Shown here one piece after another: positions 8,048 to 15,703 of a stretch of DNA of 58,822 bases. The position numbers and the translations under genes are program-made. This DNA is from an uncultured Roseburia sp. Its GTDB lineage: Bacteria; Bacillota; Clostridia; Lachnospirales; Lachnospiraceae. Positions within the stretch are counted from its first letter, which is position 1. The number at the start of each line of letters is the position of its first letter. Below the pieces are notes generated by a model, which did no database searches, was not told the origin of the DNA, and saw only the letters and a program-made list of their open reading frames with translations. The DNA is taken from assembly GCA_947088345.1 (NCBI GenBank), contig CAMUGE010000012.1, positions 1 through 58,822 on the forward strand, written 5' to 3'.

Positions 8048-9724
8048 ATGTTACAGAGCTTGCATGTAAAAAATCTGGCATTGATTGAAGAGACAGAAGT
8101 GGAATTTGAGGAGGGATTAAATATTCTCTCCGGAGAGACAGGAGCCGGTAAATCTATTATTATCGGTTCCATCAATCTTGCGCTGGGGGGGAAAGTACAA
8201 AAAGAGATGCTGCGCGAAAATGCAGAATATGCATTTGTGGAGCTTGTCTTCCATGTAACCGGGGAAAAACAGCGGAGCCTGCTAAAAGAGCAGGAGGTTT
8301 TTTTGGAGGATGATACCGTGATTTTAAGCCGGAAAATAGTGAATGGACGAGGTGTCGCAAAAGTGAACGGCGAGAGTGTACCGGTGTCGAAAGTGAGAGA
8401 GATTGCTTCGATACTGATTGATATACACGGACAGCACGAACATCAATCGCTTCTCTCTGCGAAAAAGCATCTGGAAATTATAGATGAGTATGCAAAAGTT
8501 AAGATTGAGGACAAAAAAGAGAAACTTGCCGGTGCTTACCGGGAATACAAAAGACTCTCGGAAGAGTTAACGCATGCCGATGTGGATGTAGAAGAGCGGA
8601 TGCGCGAAATATCATTTTTGGAGTATGAGATCAGAGAAATTGAAGACGCCGGGGTAAGGCCGGGCGAAGACGAGGAGCTGGAAACAGAATATAAACGTTT
8701 TGCCAATGGAAAACGTATTATGGAGGCTGTCGGAGCGGCCTATGCGAGCACCGGAGAGGGGATGGATTCGGCTTCTGAACTGATCGGACGGGCGTTAAAA
8801 GAGCTTTCGGGCATATCCTCTTTTGACGGGAGGATTAAAGACTGCGAAGACCAGTTGTTGGAAATTGATAATCTGCTGAATGATTTTAACCGCGAAATTG
8901 CGGATTACATGGAGGGGGAAGAGTTTGACGACGAGACGTTTTACGAGACGGAAAAGCGTCTTGACCTGTTAAATCATCTCAAGTCAAAGTATGGTAAAAC
9001 GCTGGAAGACGTAATAGAAGCGCTCTGCCAGAAAAAGGAACGTCTGCAAAAACTGGAACATTATGATACTTATCTGGAACAATTAAAAAATCAGGTTGCC
9101 GAGGCGGAAAAGAAATTGCAGAAATGTTGTAAAGCTGTATCCGATCTGCGAAAAACATATGCGGAAAAGCTTGCTGTCGCGGTCACGGAGGCCTTAAAAG
9201 AACTGAATTTTCTTGATGTGCGGTTTACAATGCAGTTTGCAAAGCAAAAAACATATACGGCAAACGGGTACGACGACGCAGAGTTTTTGATCTCTACAAA
9301 CCCGGGCGAACCGTTAAAGCAATTATCAAAGGTGGCGTCCGGCGGCGAGCTTTCCCGTATTATGCTGGCGATCAAGACAATTCTTGCCGATCAGGATGCG
9401 GTTGATACGCTGATATTTGATGAAATTGACAGCGGTATCAGCGGGAGAACCGCACAGATGGTCTCGGAAAAAATGAACGTGCTCGGTCGAAATCATCAGA
9501 TAATCTGTATTACGCATTTGCCTCAGATCGCCGCAATGTCGGACGCGCATTTTCTGATTAAAAAATCCGTCGAAAATAAATCCACAGTATCTCATATCAG
9601 ACGGCTTGATCAGGAAGAAAGTATTGAAGAACTGGCGCGTATGCTGGGCGGTGTGGAGATTACGGATACTGTGCGAAAAAGTGCGAAAGAGATGAAAGAG
9701 CTTGCTGCCAGAAAGAAAATTTAG
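8048..9724 (+). CDS. recN: DNA repair protein RecN
   Basis: SMC-like ATPase that acts early at double-strand breaks. The 558 residues contain Walker A GETGAGKS near residue 30, DIHGQHEHQSLL, a central coiled coil, the ABC signature SGGELSRIMLAIK, Walker B TLIFDEIDSGISG and QIICITHLPQIAA. ATG 8048 gives the family N-terminus MLQSLHVKNLALIE and has GGGGAA six bases upstream. The frame is open back to 7973, but that extension reads through the non-coding leader element and is unlikely to be translated. Confidence 0.95.
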   Translation: MLQSLHVKNLALIEETEVEFEEGLNILSGETGAGKSIIIGSINLALGGKVQKEMLRENAEYAFVELVFHVTGEKQRSLLKEQEVFLEDDTVILSRKIVNGRGVAKVNGESVPVSKVREIASILIDIHGQHEHQSLLSAKKHLEIIDEYAKVKIEDKKEKLAGAYREYKRLSEELTHADVDVEERMREISFLEYEIREIEDAGVRPGEDEELETEYKRFANGKRIMEAVGAAYASTGEGMDSASELIGRALKELSGISSFDGRIKDCEDQLLEIDNLLNDFNREIADYMEGEEFDDETFYETEKRLDLLNHLKSKYGKTLEDVIEALCQKKERLQKLEHYDTYLEQLKNQVAEAEKKLQKCCKAVSDLRKTYAEKLAVAVTEALKELNFLDVRFTMQFAKQKTYTANGYDDAEFLISTNPGEPLKQLSKVASGGELSRIMLAIKTILADQDAVDTLIFDEIDSGISGRTAQMVSEKMNVLGRNHQIICITHLPQIAAMSDAHFLIKKSVENKSTVSHIRRLDQEESIEELARMLGGVEITDTVRKSAKEMKELAARKKI

Positions 9725-9841
9725 CCGTTTTTCCAGAAAATGGCATTACTGTCATGAGTGAAAACAAAAAAAATCCATATAATAGGAGGAGGATACAGAG
9801 TGCTGTATCTTCTTTTTGTAATATGGAAGGAGTTTTTGCTT

Positions 9842-11065
9842 ATGCAGAAATATTATCGTTATATACGTCAGGTTACCTGTCTTGGTTTTCTTTTTGTGTT
9901 GTTTTTTGCGGGTCAGACATTTTATGATTCAATTCCCGAAGTGATGTATATTAATGCGGGGGAGGAAGTCAGATATGATTTCGCACTTCCGGTCAGCGTC
10001 GTTTTAAAAGACGACAGCAGGCAGGTTCTCACGCAGCTGTCCGGCGGTATCCGGGACGGCAGAGAGATTTCCTATACGGTGACATGTAAACTTCTTGGAA
10101 TCTTTCCGGTAAAAGATATTGAAGTGAATGTGCTGGAGGGAAAAGAAGTTTATGCAAGCGGGATGCCGATTGGCATCTATACAAAAACAAAGGGAATCCT
10201 GGTGATTGATTCGGGCGAATTTGTATCTGTTTCCGGTGAAAAAGTCAGGCCTGCGGCAAACCGCGTTAAAGGCGGCGATTATATCGTGAGCGTAAACGGC
10301 GAGTCCGTGTCGGAAAAAGAAAGTCTGATCGAAAAAATCGATGCATACGGGGCCGAAAAAGAAGTTCTGGGCATTCAAAGAGACGATGAATATATTGAAG
10401 TGGCCGTTGATCCTGTAAAGAGTGAGGATGGCAGCTATATGCTTGGAATCTGGGTGCGGGATGACCTGGCCGGAGTCGGTACGATGACTTATTTTGATGA
10501 GGAAGGTGATTTCGGTGCGCTTGGACATGCGGTCAGCGACGGAGATACCGGAACTCAGATGCAGATCTCGGAGGGATGGATTTATCTGACCAACATAATC
10601 GGCATTCGAAAAGGTGAGGACGGGAATCCCGGGGAACTCTCCGGCATCATAAATTACAGCAAAGATTGCTGCCTTGGAACAATACACGAAAATTCCAAAA
10701 TTGGCATTTATGGGAACCTGGACGGAGATCTGACGAACCTTGCAGCGGGGACAGGCTATGAGGTAGCATATAAACAGGATATACGTGTGGGAGCCGCCTA
10801 TATACTCTCCTCGTTGTCCGGTGAAAATAAAAGCTATGAGATCGAAATTGAGAATATTGACTACAGCGGAAGAGAGGCAAACAAGGGGATTCTGTTTCGC
10901 GTGACGGACAGGGAGCTTCTCGATCTAACGGGCGGCATTGTGCAGGGAATGTCCGGTTCTCCGATTATTCAGGACGGCAGGATGATCGGAGCTGTCACAC
11001 ATGTATTTGTGTCAGACAGCACAAAGGGGTATGGAATCTTTATCGAAAATATGATGGAACATTGA
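9842..11065 (+). CDS. spoIVB: SpoIVB sporulation peptidase (S55, PDZ)
   Basis: Serine protease secreted by the forespore that signals SpoIVFA/SpoIVFB to release pro-sigma-K processing. The 407 residues have an N-terminal membrane segment (CLGFLFVLFFAGQTF), a PDZ domain (about residues 110-190) and the S55 peptidase domain. The catalytic His is in GALGHAVSDGD and the Ser in QGMSGSPIIQDGRMIGAVTH. ATG 9842 has AAGGAG about nine bases upstream; the frame stays open to a GTG at 9758 but without support. spo0A follows, the standard neighbour. Confidence 0.95.
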   Translation: MQKYYRYIRQVTCLGFLFVLFFAGQTFYDSIPEVMYINAGEEVRYDFALPVSVVLKDDSRQVLTQLSGGIRDGREISYTVTCKLLGIFPVKDIEVNVLEGKEVYASGMPIGIYTKTKGILVIDSGEFVSVSGEKVRPAANRVKGGDYIVSVNGESVSEKESLIEKIDAYGAEKEVLGIQRDDEYIEVAVDPVKSEDGSYMLGIWVRDDLAGVGTMTYFDEEGDFGALGHAVSDGDTGTQMQISEGWIYLTNIIGIRKGEDGNPGELSGIINYSKDCCLGTIHENSKIGIYGNLDGDLTNLAAGTGYEVAYKQDIRVGAAYILSSLSGENKSYEIEIENIDYSGREANKGILFRVTDRELLDLTGGIVQGMSGSPIIQDGRMIGAVTHVFVSDSTKGYGIFIENMMEH

Positions 11066-11176
11066 GCGTTACAGTGTTTAGACTGCAAAAATTGTAAATA
11101 GGGCAGAAAATATTCTTCTTTCAGTACGTTGTTTGTAGTATATTGTCATATGTAACTTTTATCCTTAACGACGGTA

Positions 11177-11214
11177 TTCGACAAATTACGATATCAAAAA
11201 ATTAGTAATATAAT
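11177..11214 (+). promoter_or_regulatory. spo0A promoter with an adjacent 0A box
   Basis: TTCGACA (11177-11183) is the exact reverse complement of the Spo0A box TGTCGAA. It ends three bases before a candidate -35 TTACGA (11186-11191), which is 17 bp from TATAAT (11209-11214). The arrangement implies that phosphorylated Spo0A controls its own gene, as known in Bacillus. A sigma-H promoter further upstream cannot be excluded. Confidence 0.6.
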
Positions 11215-11270
11215 AAAACAAGGTCTTTGCTTTACAGAGAACTTAGAAAAATTGAAGAAAGGGGAATATA

Positions 11271-12065
11271 ATGGAAAAACTGAAAGTAGCAATTGCTGAT
11301 GATAATGAGAAAATGCTACGAATACTGACGCAGATAGTAGAAAGTGACGATGAGTTAAATGTAGTCGGAACTGCGAGAGACGGAGAAGAAGCGTATAATA
11401 TGATAAAGTCGACAGAGCCCGATGTAGTTTTACTCGATGTGATTATGCCGCACGGAGACGGGATGCATGTTTTAGATAAAGTAAATAACGATAAAAACAT
11501 TAAAAAGCCGATCTCTTTTATTATGATCAGCGCTGTAGGAAAGGAAGACATTACAGAACAGGCATTTCAAAGAGGCGCATATTATTATATCATGAAACCG
11601 TTTGAAAATGATGCTGTGATTGACCGGATCAAAAGCGCGGTGAGCAAATCTGCATCAAAGCAGGGCGAACCGGTAAGACAGAATAACCGGGGGGAGATGC
11701 CTGCGGAAGAGCGAAACCTTGAATCGGATGTAACGGAGATTATTCATGAGATCGGCGTTCCGGCGCATATCAAAGGATACCAGTATCTGCGGGATGCGAT
11801 TGTAATGTCGGTCAATGATATGGAAATGCTCAATTCCATTACAAAGATTTTATACCCGACCATCGCAAAAAAATATCAGACAACCTCAAGCCGCGTTGAG
11901 CGAGCCATACGTCATGCGATTGAAGTAGCGTGGAGCAGAGGGAAAATGGACACAATAGATGAGATGTTTGGATATACGATACATAATGGAAAAGGAAAGC
12001 CCACAAACTCGGAATTTATTGCGCTCATAACTGACCGTATCCGTTTGGAATATAAAATGTATTAA
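11271..12065 (+). CDS. spo0A: Sporulation master regulator Spo0A
   Basis: Response regulator that starts sporulation when phosphorylated. The receiver domain (1-125) has acidic residues D10 and D11, phospho-acceptor D56 ([10 protein letters not shown]) and K109 (YYIMKP). A linker of about 30 residues leads to the Spo0A-specific DNA-binding domain, with the recognition segment [20 protein letters not shown]. Its 264 residues are a normal length. The ribosome site is GAAAGGGG before ATG 11271. It lies downstream of spoIVB and is followed by a separate glgA promoter. Confidence 0.97.
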   Translation: MEKLKVAIADDNEKMLRILTQIVESDDELNVVGTARDGEEAYNMIKSTEPDVVLLDVIMPHGDGMHVLDKVNNDKNIKKPISFIMISAVGKEDITEQAFQRGAYYYIMKPFENDAVIDRIKSAVSKSASKQGEPVRQNNRGEMPAEERNLESDVTEIIHEIGVPAHIKGYQYLRDAIVMSVNDMEMLNSITKILYPTIAKKYQTTSSRVERAIRHAIEVAWSRGKMDTIDEMFGYTIHNGKGKPTNSEFIALITDRIRLEYKMY

Positions 12066-12068
12066 GCC

Positions 12069-12097
12069 TTTTCAGTTTGGACAAAAAGAGTTATAAT
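12069..12097 (+). promoter_or_regulatory. Probable glgA promoter and hairpin leader
   Basis: TTTTCA (12069-12074), 17 bp, TATAAT (12092-12097). The transcript would begin with a leader holding nested pairs: AATCC/GGATT around CGGC/GCCG, at about 12111-12142. Confidence 0.55.
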
Positions 12098-12180
12098 ACC
12101 TTTGAGAACAAAAATCCGCGGCAAACAGCCGTGCACAGGATTATGAAAGTCAATGTATGGGGATTTGGAGGTATTATAAG

Positions 12181-13632
12181 ATGAAAAAAATACTTTTTGC
12201 TGCTTCGGAAGCTGTACCATTCATTAAGACCGGCGGTCTTGCGGACGTGACAGGTTCACTGCCATTGTATTTTGACAGAGAAAAGTACGATGTGCGTGTT
12301 ATTTTGCCAAAATATGCCTGTATGGATGAAAAATGGAAAGGACAGCTTCATTTTTTGTGCCATTTCTATGTAAATCTGGGATGGAGAAAGCAGTATGTCG
12401 GTATTCTGACAACAGAGTGGAATGGGATTACTTATTATTTTGTGGACAATGAGTATTATTTCGCGGGAGAGAAACCGTATAACAATATCTACGAAGATAT
12501 TGAAAAATTTGCCTATTTTTCCAAAGCGGTTTTAGAGGCGCTCCCGTATATGGATTACTGTCCAAATATTATCCACTGCCATGACTGGCAGACCGGACTG
12601 ATCCCGGTATTTCTTAAGACATTGTTTGGAGATGAGCACTATTATACCGGAATCAAGACGGTATTTTCTATCCATAATTTAAAATTCCAGGGCAGATGGA
12701 TATTAAATGCCGTCATGGATATCACAGGACTGCCGCGCCAGATTTTTACATCCGATAAACTTGAGGCATATGGGGAAGCGAATTATCTAAAAGGCGGGTG
12801 CGTTTATGCCAATGCGATTACGACAGTCAGCAGAACATATGCTTTTGAAATTACGACGAAAGAGGGCGGCGAGGGCTTAGACGGTCTGATGCGTGCGCGC
12901 AGCAACAGCCTCTTTGGAATTTTAAACGGGATTGACGATCGGTTTTATAATCCGTCGACAGATGAGTTTATTTTTAAAAATTATACTACAGAGGATGCGG
13001 TCGTTGGAAAAGAAAAAAATAAAGCCGCTCTGCAAAAAGAACTCGGGCTGCCGGCGGACCAGGATATATTTCTGGTTGGCATGGTGTCGAGGATGACGGA
13101 TCAGAAAGGGTTTGATCTGATTCGGGAGATATTAAACGAATTGCTCATGGACGGGCGCCTGCAGATGGTATTTGTCTGTTCGGGAGAAGAGCGTTATGAG
13201 GAAATGCTGCGCTTTTTCGCGAAGAAATATCCGGATAAGGTGAAAACACGGTTTACGTATTCCGAAGAGATTGCGCATAAAGTGTATGCATCGTGTGATG
13301 CGTTTTTAATGCCGTCACTGTTTGAACCGTGCGGGTTGTCCCAGTTAATCAGTATGCGATACGGTACGGTGCCGATTGTCCGTGAAACAGGCGGGCTGCG
13401 TGATACGGTAGAGCCATATAACGAGTATGAACAGACTGGTACGGGCTTTTCATTTACTAACTATCAGGCTCATGAGCTGTTAAATACGATCTGGTATGCA
13501 ATGAAAGTGTTTTATGACGACAAAAAGGCGTGGAACGGATTGATGAGCCGTGGAATGGAACAGAATTTTTCCTGGAAAGTATCCGCAGGCGAATATGAGG
13601 AATTATATGACAGTCTGACGGATATCAGATAG
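12181..13632 (+). CDS. glgA: Glycogen synthase (GT5)
   Basis: Transfers glucose from ADP-glucose to growing glycogen. The 483-residue GT-B enzyme begins MKKILFAASEAVPFIKTGGL, containing the KTGGL nucleotide-sugar motif. It ends with LFEPCGLSQLISMRYGTVP and the RETGGL element typical of family GT5. ATG 12181 has GGAGG about ten bases upstream; an in-frame ATG at 12157 is less well placed. No other glycogen gene is in the window, so it stands alone. It converges with the next gene with only 15 bp between stops. Confidence 0.94.
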   Translation: MKKILFAASEAVPFIKTGGLADVTGSLPLYFDREKYDVRVILPKYACMDEKWKGQLHFLCHFYVNLGWRKQYVGILTTEWNGITYYFVDNEYYFAGEKPYNNIYEDIEKFAYFSKAVLEALPYMDYCPNIIHCHDWQTGLIPVFLKTLFGDEHYYTGIKTVFSIHNLKFQGRWILNAVMDITGLPRQIFTSDKLEAYGEANYLKGGCVYANAITTVSRTYAFEITTKEGGEGLDGLMRARSNSLFGILNGIDDRFYNPSTDEFIFKNYTTEDAVVGKEKNKAALQKELGLPADQDIFLVGMVSRMTDQKGFDLIREILNELLMDGRLQMVFVCSGEERYEEMLRFFAKKYPDKVKTRFTYSEEIAHKVYASCDAFLMPSLFEPCGLSQLISMRYGTVPIVRETGGLRDTVEPYNEYEQTGTGFSFTNYQAHELLNTIWYAMKVFYDDKKAWNGLMSRGMEQNFSWKVSAGEYEELYDSLTDIR

Positions 13633-13647
13633 AAGTTGTGAGCATTG

Positions 13648-14550
13648 TTACATGGTGATTTTACCGCTGTCCATGCAAAAATAGTAAGCGTGGTCAGAGA
13701 GGATTTCTTCCGGTGCGAGTTGGGAGCCGTTGACTTCCCGCACCATGAAAGAAAGATCTTCGCAGGTTGTTTTTTTGTCGGCAGGGATCAGGATTACTTC
13801 ATGTATGCTGCTCGGCAGGATAAAAAGGTCTCTGCCGAAGTGATTAGCAATCTTTGCAAGAAGGTTAGGGTAGAGCATACAGACTGCGCCGTTGACACGC
13901 GATGTATTTGTAAGGATAAACATCGGACAGTTTTTTGCGGTTTCTTCTTCAAAGACCGGCAGATTCTTATTTTGTAACGGGCATAATTCGGAGAGTATAT
14001 CCGAGATACTGAACAGATGATGCGGCAGTAAAAACGGTGTGTTTTTTAAGGCGTGAGCATAGAGATCGTCGGCAGTAATATCCCAAAAATCAAGATGGCG
14101 TTTTTTAATTAGAATCGTGCCGTTTCCGGGAAAGTCTGACTGCATCAGACAGCAGAACACAATGGCGAGATCGAGAAAACGAAAATGAGGGATTTCGGAG
14201 AGCAGTTCTTTATTTTTTTCATAGTGAATTAATTTACAGATCAGGTTTGATTTCATCCGGCCGTAGTCAGTGAAAAAAGATACGTCGATATTGGAACAGG
14301 GCAGCGTTTCGCGGTAAACTTTCAGGATATCCTGACAGATCTTTGCGAGTGGCCGTCCATGTTTATACTGATCGAAGTAGCAGTTTAAGTAGATGGTCGG
14401 GGAGCAATTAGATTTCTCGGACAGAACAGTAAGTCCATCCAAATGGATGCCGTTATTTTTTACAATGTCCGAGATATCAATTTTAGCGCTGTTTCCAAGT
14501 TCTTTTTGAAGGGTATGGATAATGTGCTGTTTAAATTCCTGGTAGACCAT
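13648..14550 (-). CDS. DUF5688 family protein
   Basis: A 300-residue cytosolic protein resembling the DUF5688 family, known mainly from Lachnospiraceae and of unknown function. Features that suggest the family are a NGIHLDGLTVLSEKSNCSPT segment, TIYLNCYFDQYKHGR and a C-terminal part with LFILPSSIHEVILIP. I see no signal peptide, membrane helix or catalytic motif. The start follows AGAGG by seven bases in the leader element described separately. The gene opposes its neighbours and sits between glgA and a tRNA gene, a plausible insertion spot, but its codon use does not look foreign. Confidence 0.75.
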   Translation of the reverse strand: MVYQEFKQHIIHTLQKELGNSAKIDISDIVKNNGIHLDGLTVLSEKSNCSPTIYLNCYFDQYKHGRPLAKICQDILKVYRETLPCSNIDVSFFTDYGRMKSNLICKLIHYEKNKELLSEIPHFRFLDLAIVFCCLMQSDFPGNGTILIKKRHLDFWDITADDLYAHALKNTPFLLPHHLFSISDILSELCPLQNKNLPVFEEETAKNCPMFILTNTSRVNGAVCMLYPNLLAKIANHFGRDLFILPSSIHEVILIPADKKTTCEDLSFMVREVNGSQLAPEEILSDHAYYFCMDSGKITM

Positions 14551-14618
14551 GTATAACCTCTTTTCTGCGCTGCCTTTTCACAAAAGTCTTTGTGCCAGGC
14601 AGCGCGAAGACACAAAGT
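14551..14618 (-). promoter_or_regulatory. Dispersed leader element, copy 2 (DUF5688 gene, minus strand)
   Basis: Read on the minus strand, this has TTTGTGTCTTCGCGCTGCC, TGGCACAAAGACTTTTGTG and then AAAGGCAGCGCAGAAA (14577 down to 14562), which is 16 of 16 identical to the cspA leader. The ribosome site AGAGG and the ATG follow directly. GCGCTGCCT (14605 to 14597) pairs perfectly with AGGCAGCGC (14575 to 14567). A competing 7-bp pair, CTTTGTG/CACAAAG, lies at 14588-14617. Confidence 0.7.
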
Positions 14619-14820
14619 GCATTACAGGAAATGTGATACGTTGCAATATGGAAATACTTCTGATCGGAGAGTTGGCATCGAGTTGATGCAGAAACATAGC
14701 AGAATGTCCCGGAAAAGACAGATGTAATTCTGAATGTTTGTTTAATCTAGCATAAAATGTTATAGAATGCAAGTGGGAAAAAAGTACTAAAAATTATTTG
14801 ACAAAAATGAAAAATAATGG
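14619..14820. other. Intergenic stretch, little recognised
   Basis: Between the DUF5688 leader and the tRNA promoter I find no ORF worth calling. The sequence turns AT-rich after about 14740. AAAGTACTAAAAATTATTTG at 14781-14800 resembles a stretch upstream of the last gene in the window (57864 onward). A minus-strand promoter for the DUF5688 gene must lie here, but no clear hexamer pair is visible. Confidence 0.4.
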
Positions 14821-14848
14821 TTGCATTTTTTGAAAAATCAGTTATAAT
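14821..14848 (+). promoter_or_regulatory. Promoter of the tRNA-Thr gene
   Basis: TTGCAT (14821-14826), 16 bp, TATAAT (14843-14848), about 38 bp before the mature tRNA 5' end. A consensus TTGACA at 14798-14803 lacks a -10 at the right distance. Confidence 0.55.
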
Positions 14849-14886
14849 ATCATTTGTGACATCAATCTGATTGTCCAATAGCAGAT

Positions 14887-14959
<73 letters not shown>

Positions 14960-14966
14960 TATCTTT

Positions 14967-15009
14967 TGCCGCATGTGCGTAAGGAAGCGTATATGCGGCA
15001 TTTTATTTT
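14967..15009 (+). terminator. Intrinsic terminator after tRNA-Thr
   Basis: TGCCGCATGTGCG (14967-14979) pairs with CGTATATGCGGCA (14988-15000), 13 bp with two G-T pairs and an 8-nt loop, followed by TTTTATTTT. Confidence 0.85.
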
Positions 15010-15029
15010 GCATACGGACGCGGGAAATT

Positions 15030-15180
15030 TGCAGCTAAAGCTGCCCGTGTCCGGCGGGCGAGCAGGGAGAAGATGAATCCTCTCTGCTCGATTGCACAGA
15101 GAAAAGCTGCTTTTTTAACCACACGGGCTCCGCGGCAGGCAGAGCAGAAGCAGTCTTCCCACTCGATTGCCAGGAACGCG
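15030..15180. repeat. Structured, internally repetitive non-coding region between tRNA-Thr and cspA
   Basis: No ORF is convincing. The DNA is rich in inverted repeats. GCAGCT-AA-AGCTGC lies at about 15030-15043. GAGCAGGGAG pairs with CTCTCTGCTC (about 15060-15090). CCCGTGT (about 15043) can pair with ACACGGG (about 15119) across the whole block. The motif CTCGATTGC occurs twice (about 15088 and 15162), each after a GAGCAG-containing segment, which suggests an imperfect repeat of 60-70 bp. Function unknown; it could be a structured RNA or a decayed intergenic repeat. Confidence 0.45.
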
Positions 15181-15206
15181 CGACGATCGGGAGCTTAAAA
15201 TTCATA

Positions 15207-15235
15207 TTGACAAAATAAGGGAAATATGGTAATTT
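15207..15235 (+). promoter_or_regulatory. cspA promoter
   Basis: TTGACA (15207-15212), 17 bp, TAATTT (15230-15235), with TG at 15227-15228 as an extended -10. It implies a leader of about 155 nt, a normal feature of cold-shock genes. Confidence 0.55.
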
Positions 15236-15290
15236 GTGATTGCTGACCCAGGAGGGCGGCTTTGTGTGAAAACATATTTTCGCACGGCGA

Positions 15291-15361
15291 CTTGTGTCTG
15301 CACGCTGCTTGCCAAAAAGTCATTTATGCGCAAAGGCAGCGCAGAAACAGGAATTTTTATG
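15291..15361 (+). promoter_or_regulatory. Dispersed leader element, copy 3 (cspA 5' leader)
   Basis: Contains CTTGTGTCTGCACGCTGC, TTGCCAAAAAGTCATTTATG and AAAGGCAGCGCAGAAA (15332-15347), then CAGGAATTTTTATG. CGCTGC (15303-15308) pairs with GCAGCG (15336-15341), and TTGC pairs with GCAA if two bases bulge. It shares its parts with the recN and DUF5688 copies. Confidence 0.7.
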
Positions 15362-15385
15362 CAAATGTGTAGGGAGCGTAATTGA
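15359..15385 (+). CDS. Possible upstream ORF (leader peptide MQMCRERN) before cspA
   Basis: An ATG at 15359, at the end of the leader element, opens eight sense codons and a TGA at 15383-15385. The stop overlaps the first base of the cspA AGGAGG (15385-15390). A purine stretch (CAGGAA) lies about six bases before the ATG. The position suits translational coupling, but a frame this short can arise by chance. Confidence 0.3.
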   Translation: MQMCRERN

Positions 15386-15398
15386 GGAGGGTTTTGTT

Positions 15399-15605
15399 AT
15401 GCAGCAGGGAACTGTAAAATGGTTTAATGCAAAAAAGGGTTATGGATTTATCTCTGATGCGGAGGGAAACGACGTATTTGTACATTTTTCCGCATTAAAC
15501 ATGGATGGATTCAAGGAATTAAAGGACGGCGAGCAGGTGGAGTTTGAGGTGACTGACGGAGCAAAGGGACCGCAGGCAGCAAACGTAAGCCGGATCAGTT
15601 CATAA
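15399..15605 (+). CDS. Cold-shock protein CspA family
   Basis: A 68-residue single OB-fold RNA chaperone. Both nucleic-acid motifs are present: KGYGFIS (RNP1) and DVFVHFSAL (RNP2), after GTVKWFNAK. It melts mRNA structure at low temperature and in normal growth. ATG 15399 has GAGGAGG eight bases upstream; the frame is open further back into the leader but that part is not family sequence. A long leader and its own terminator show a monocistronic gene. Several paralogues are usual in this group, so no numbered symbol is given. Confidence 0.95.
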   Translation: MQQGTVKWFNAKKGYGFISDAEGNDVFVHFSALNMDGFKELKDGEQVEFEVTDGAKGPQAANVSRISS

Positions 15606-15636
15606 AAAAATAGTTTCTGTTCAATACTAACCATAG

Positions 15637-15667
15637 AGAAGATGCTGTATCAGCATCTTCTTTTTTT
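15637..15667 (+). terminator. Intrinsic terminator of cspA
   Basis: GAAGATGCTG (15638-15647) pairs perfectly with CAGCATCTTC (15651-15660) over a 3-nt loop, followed by seven T. Confidence 0.95.
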
Positions 15668-15703
15668 CAAAACTCCCATACAGGAAAGGGGCAAAGGCAA
15701 GGT

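Noticed and set aside
10004-10687. Long antisense open frame (227 codons) within spoIVB
   Set aside because: It lies fully inside a well-supported gene, has no ribosome site and no recognisable motif. Similar antisense frames over ispA, tlyA, insulinase, addA and smc were dismissed for the same reasons.
14798-14803. Consensus TTGACA upstream of tRNA-Thr
   Set aside because: No -10 lies 16-18 bp downstream; the TTGCAT/TATAAT pair fits better.
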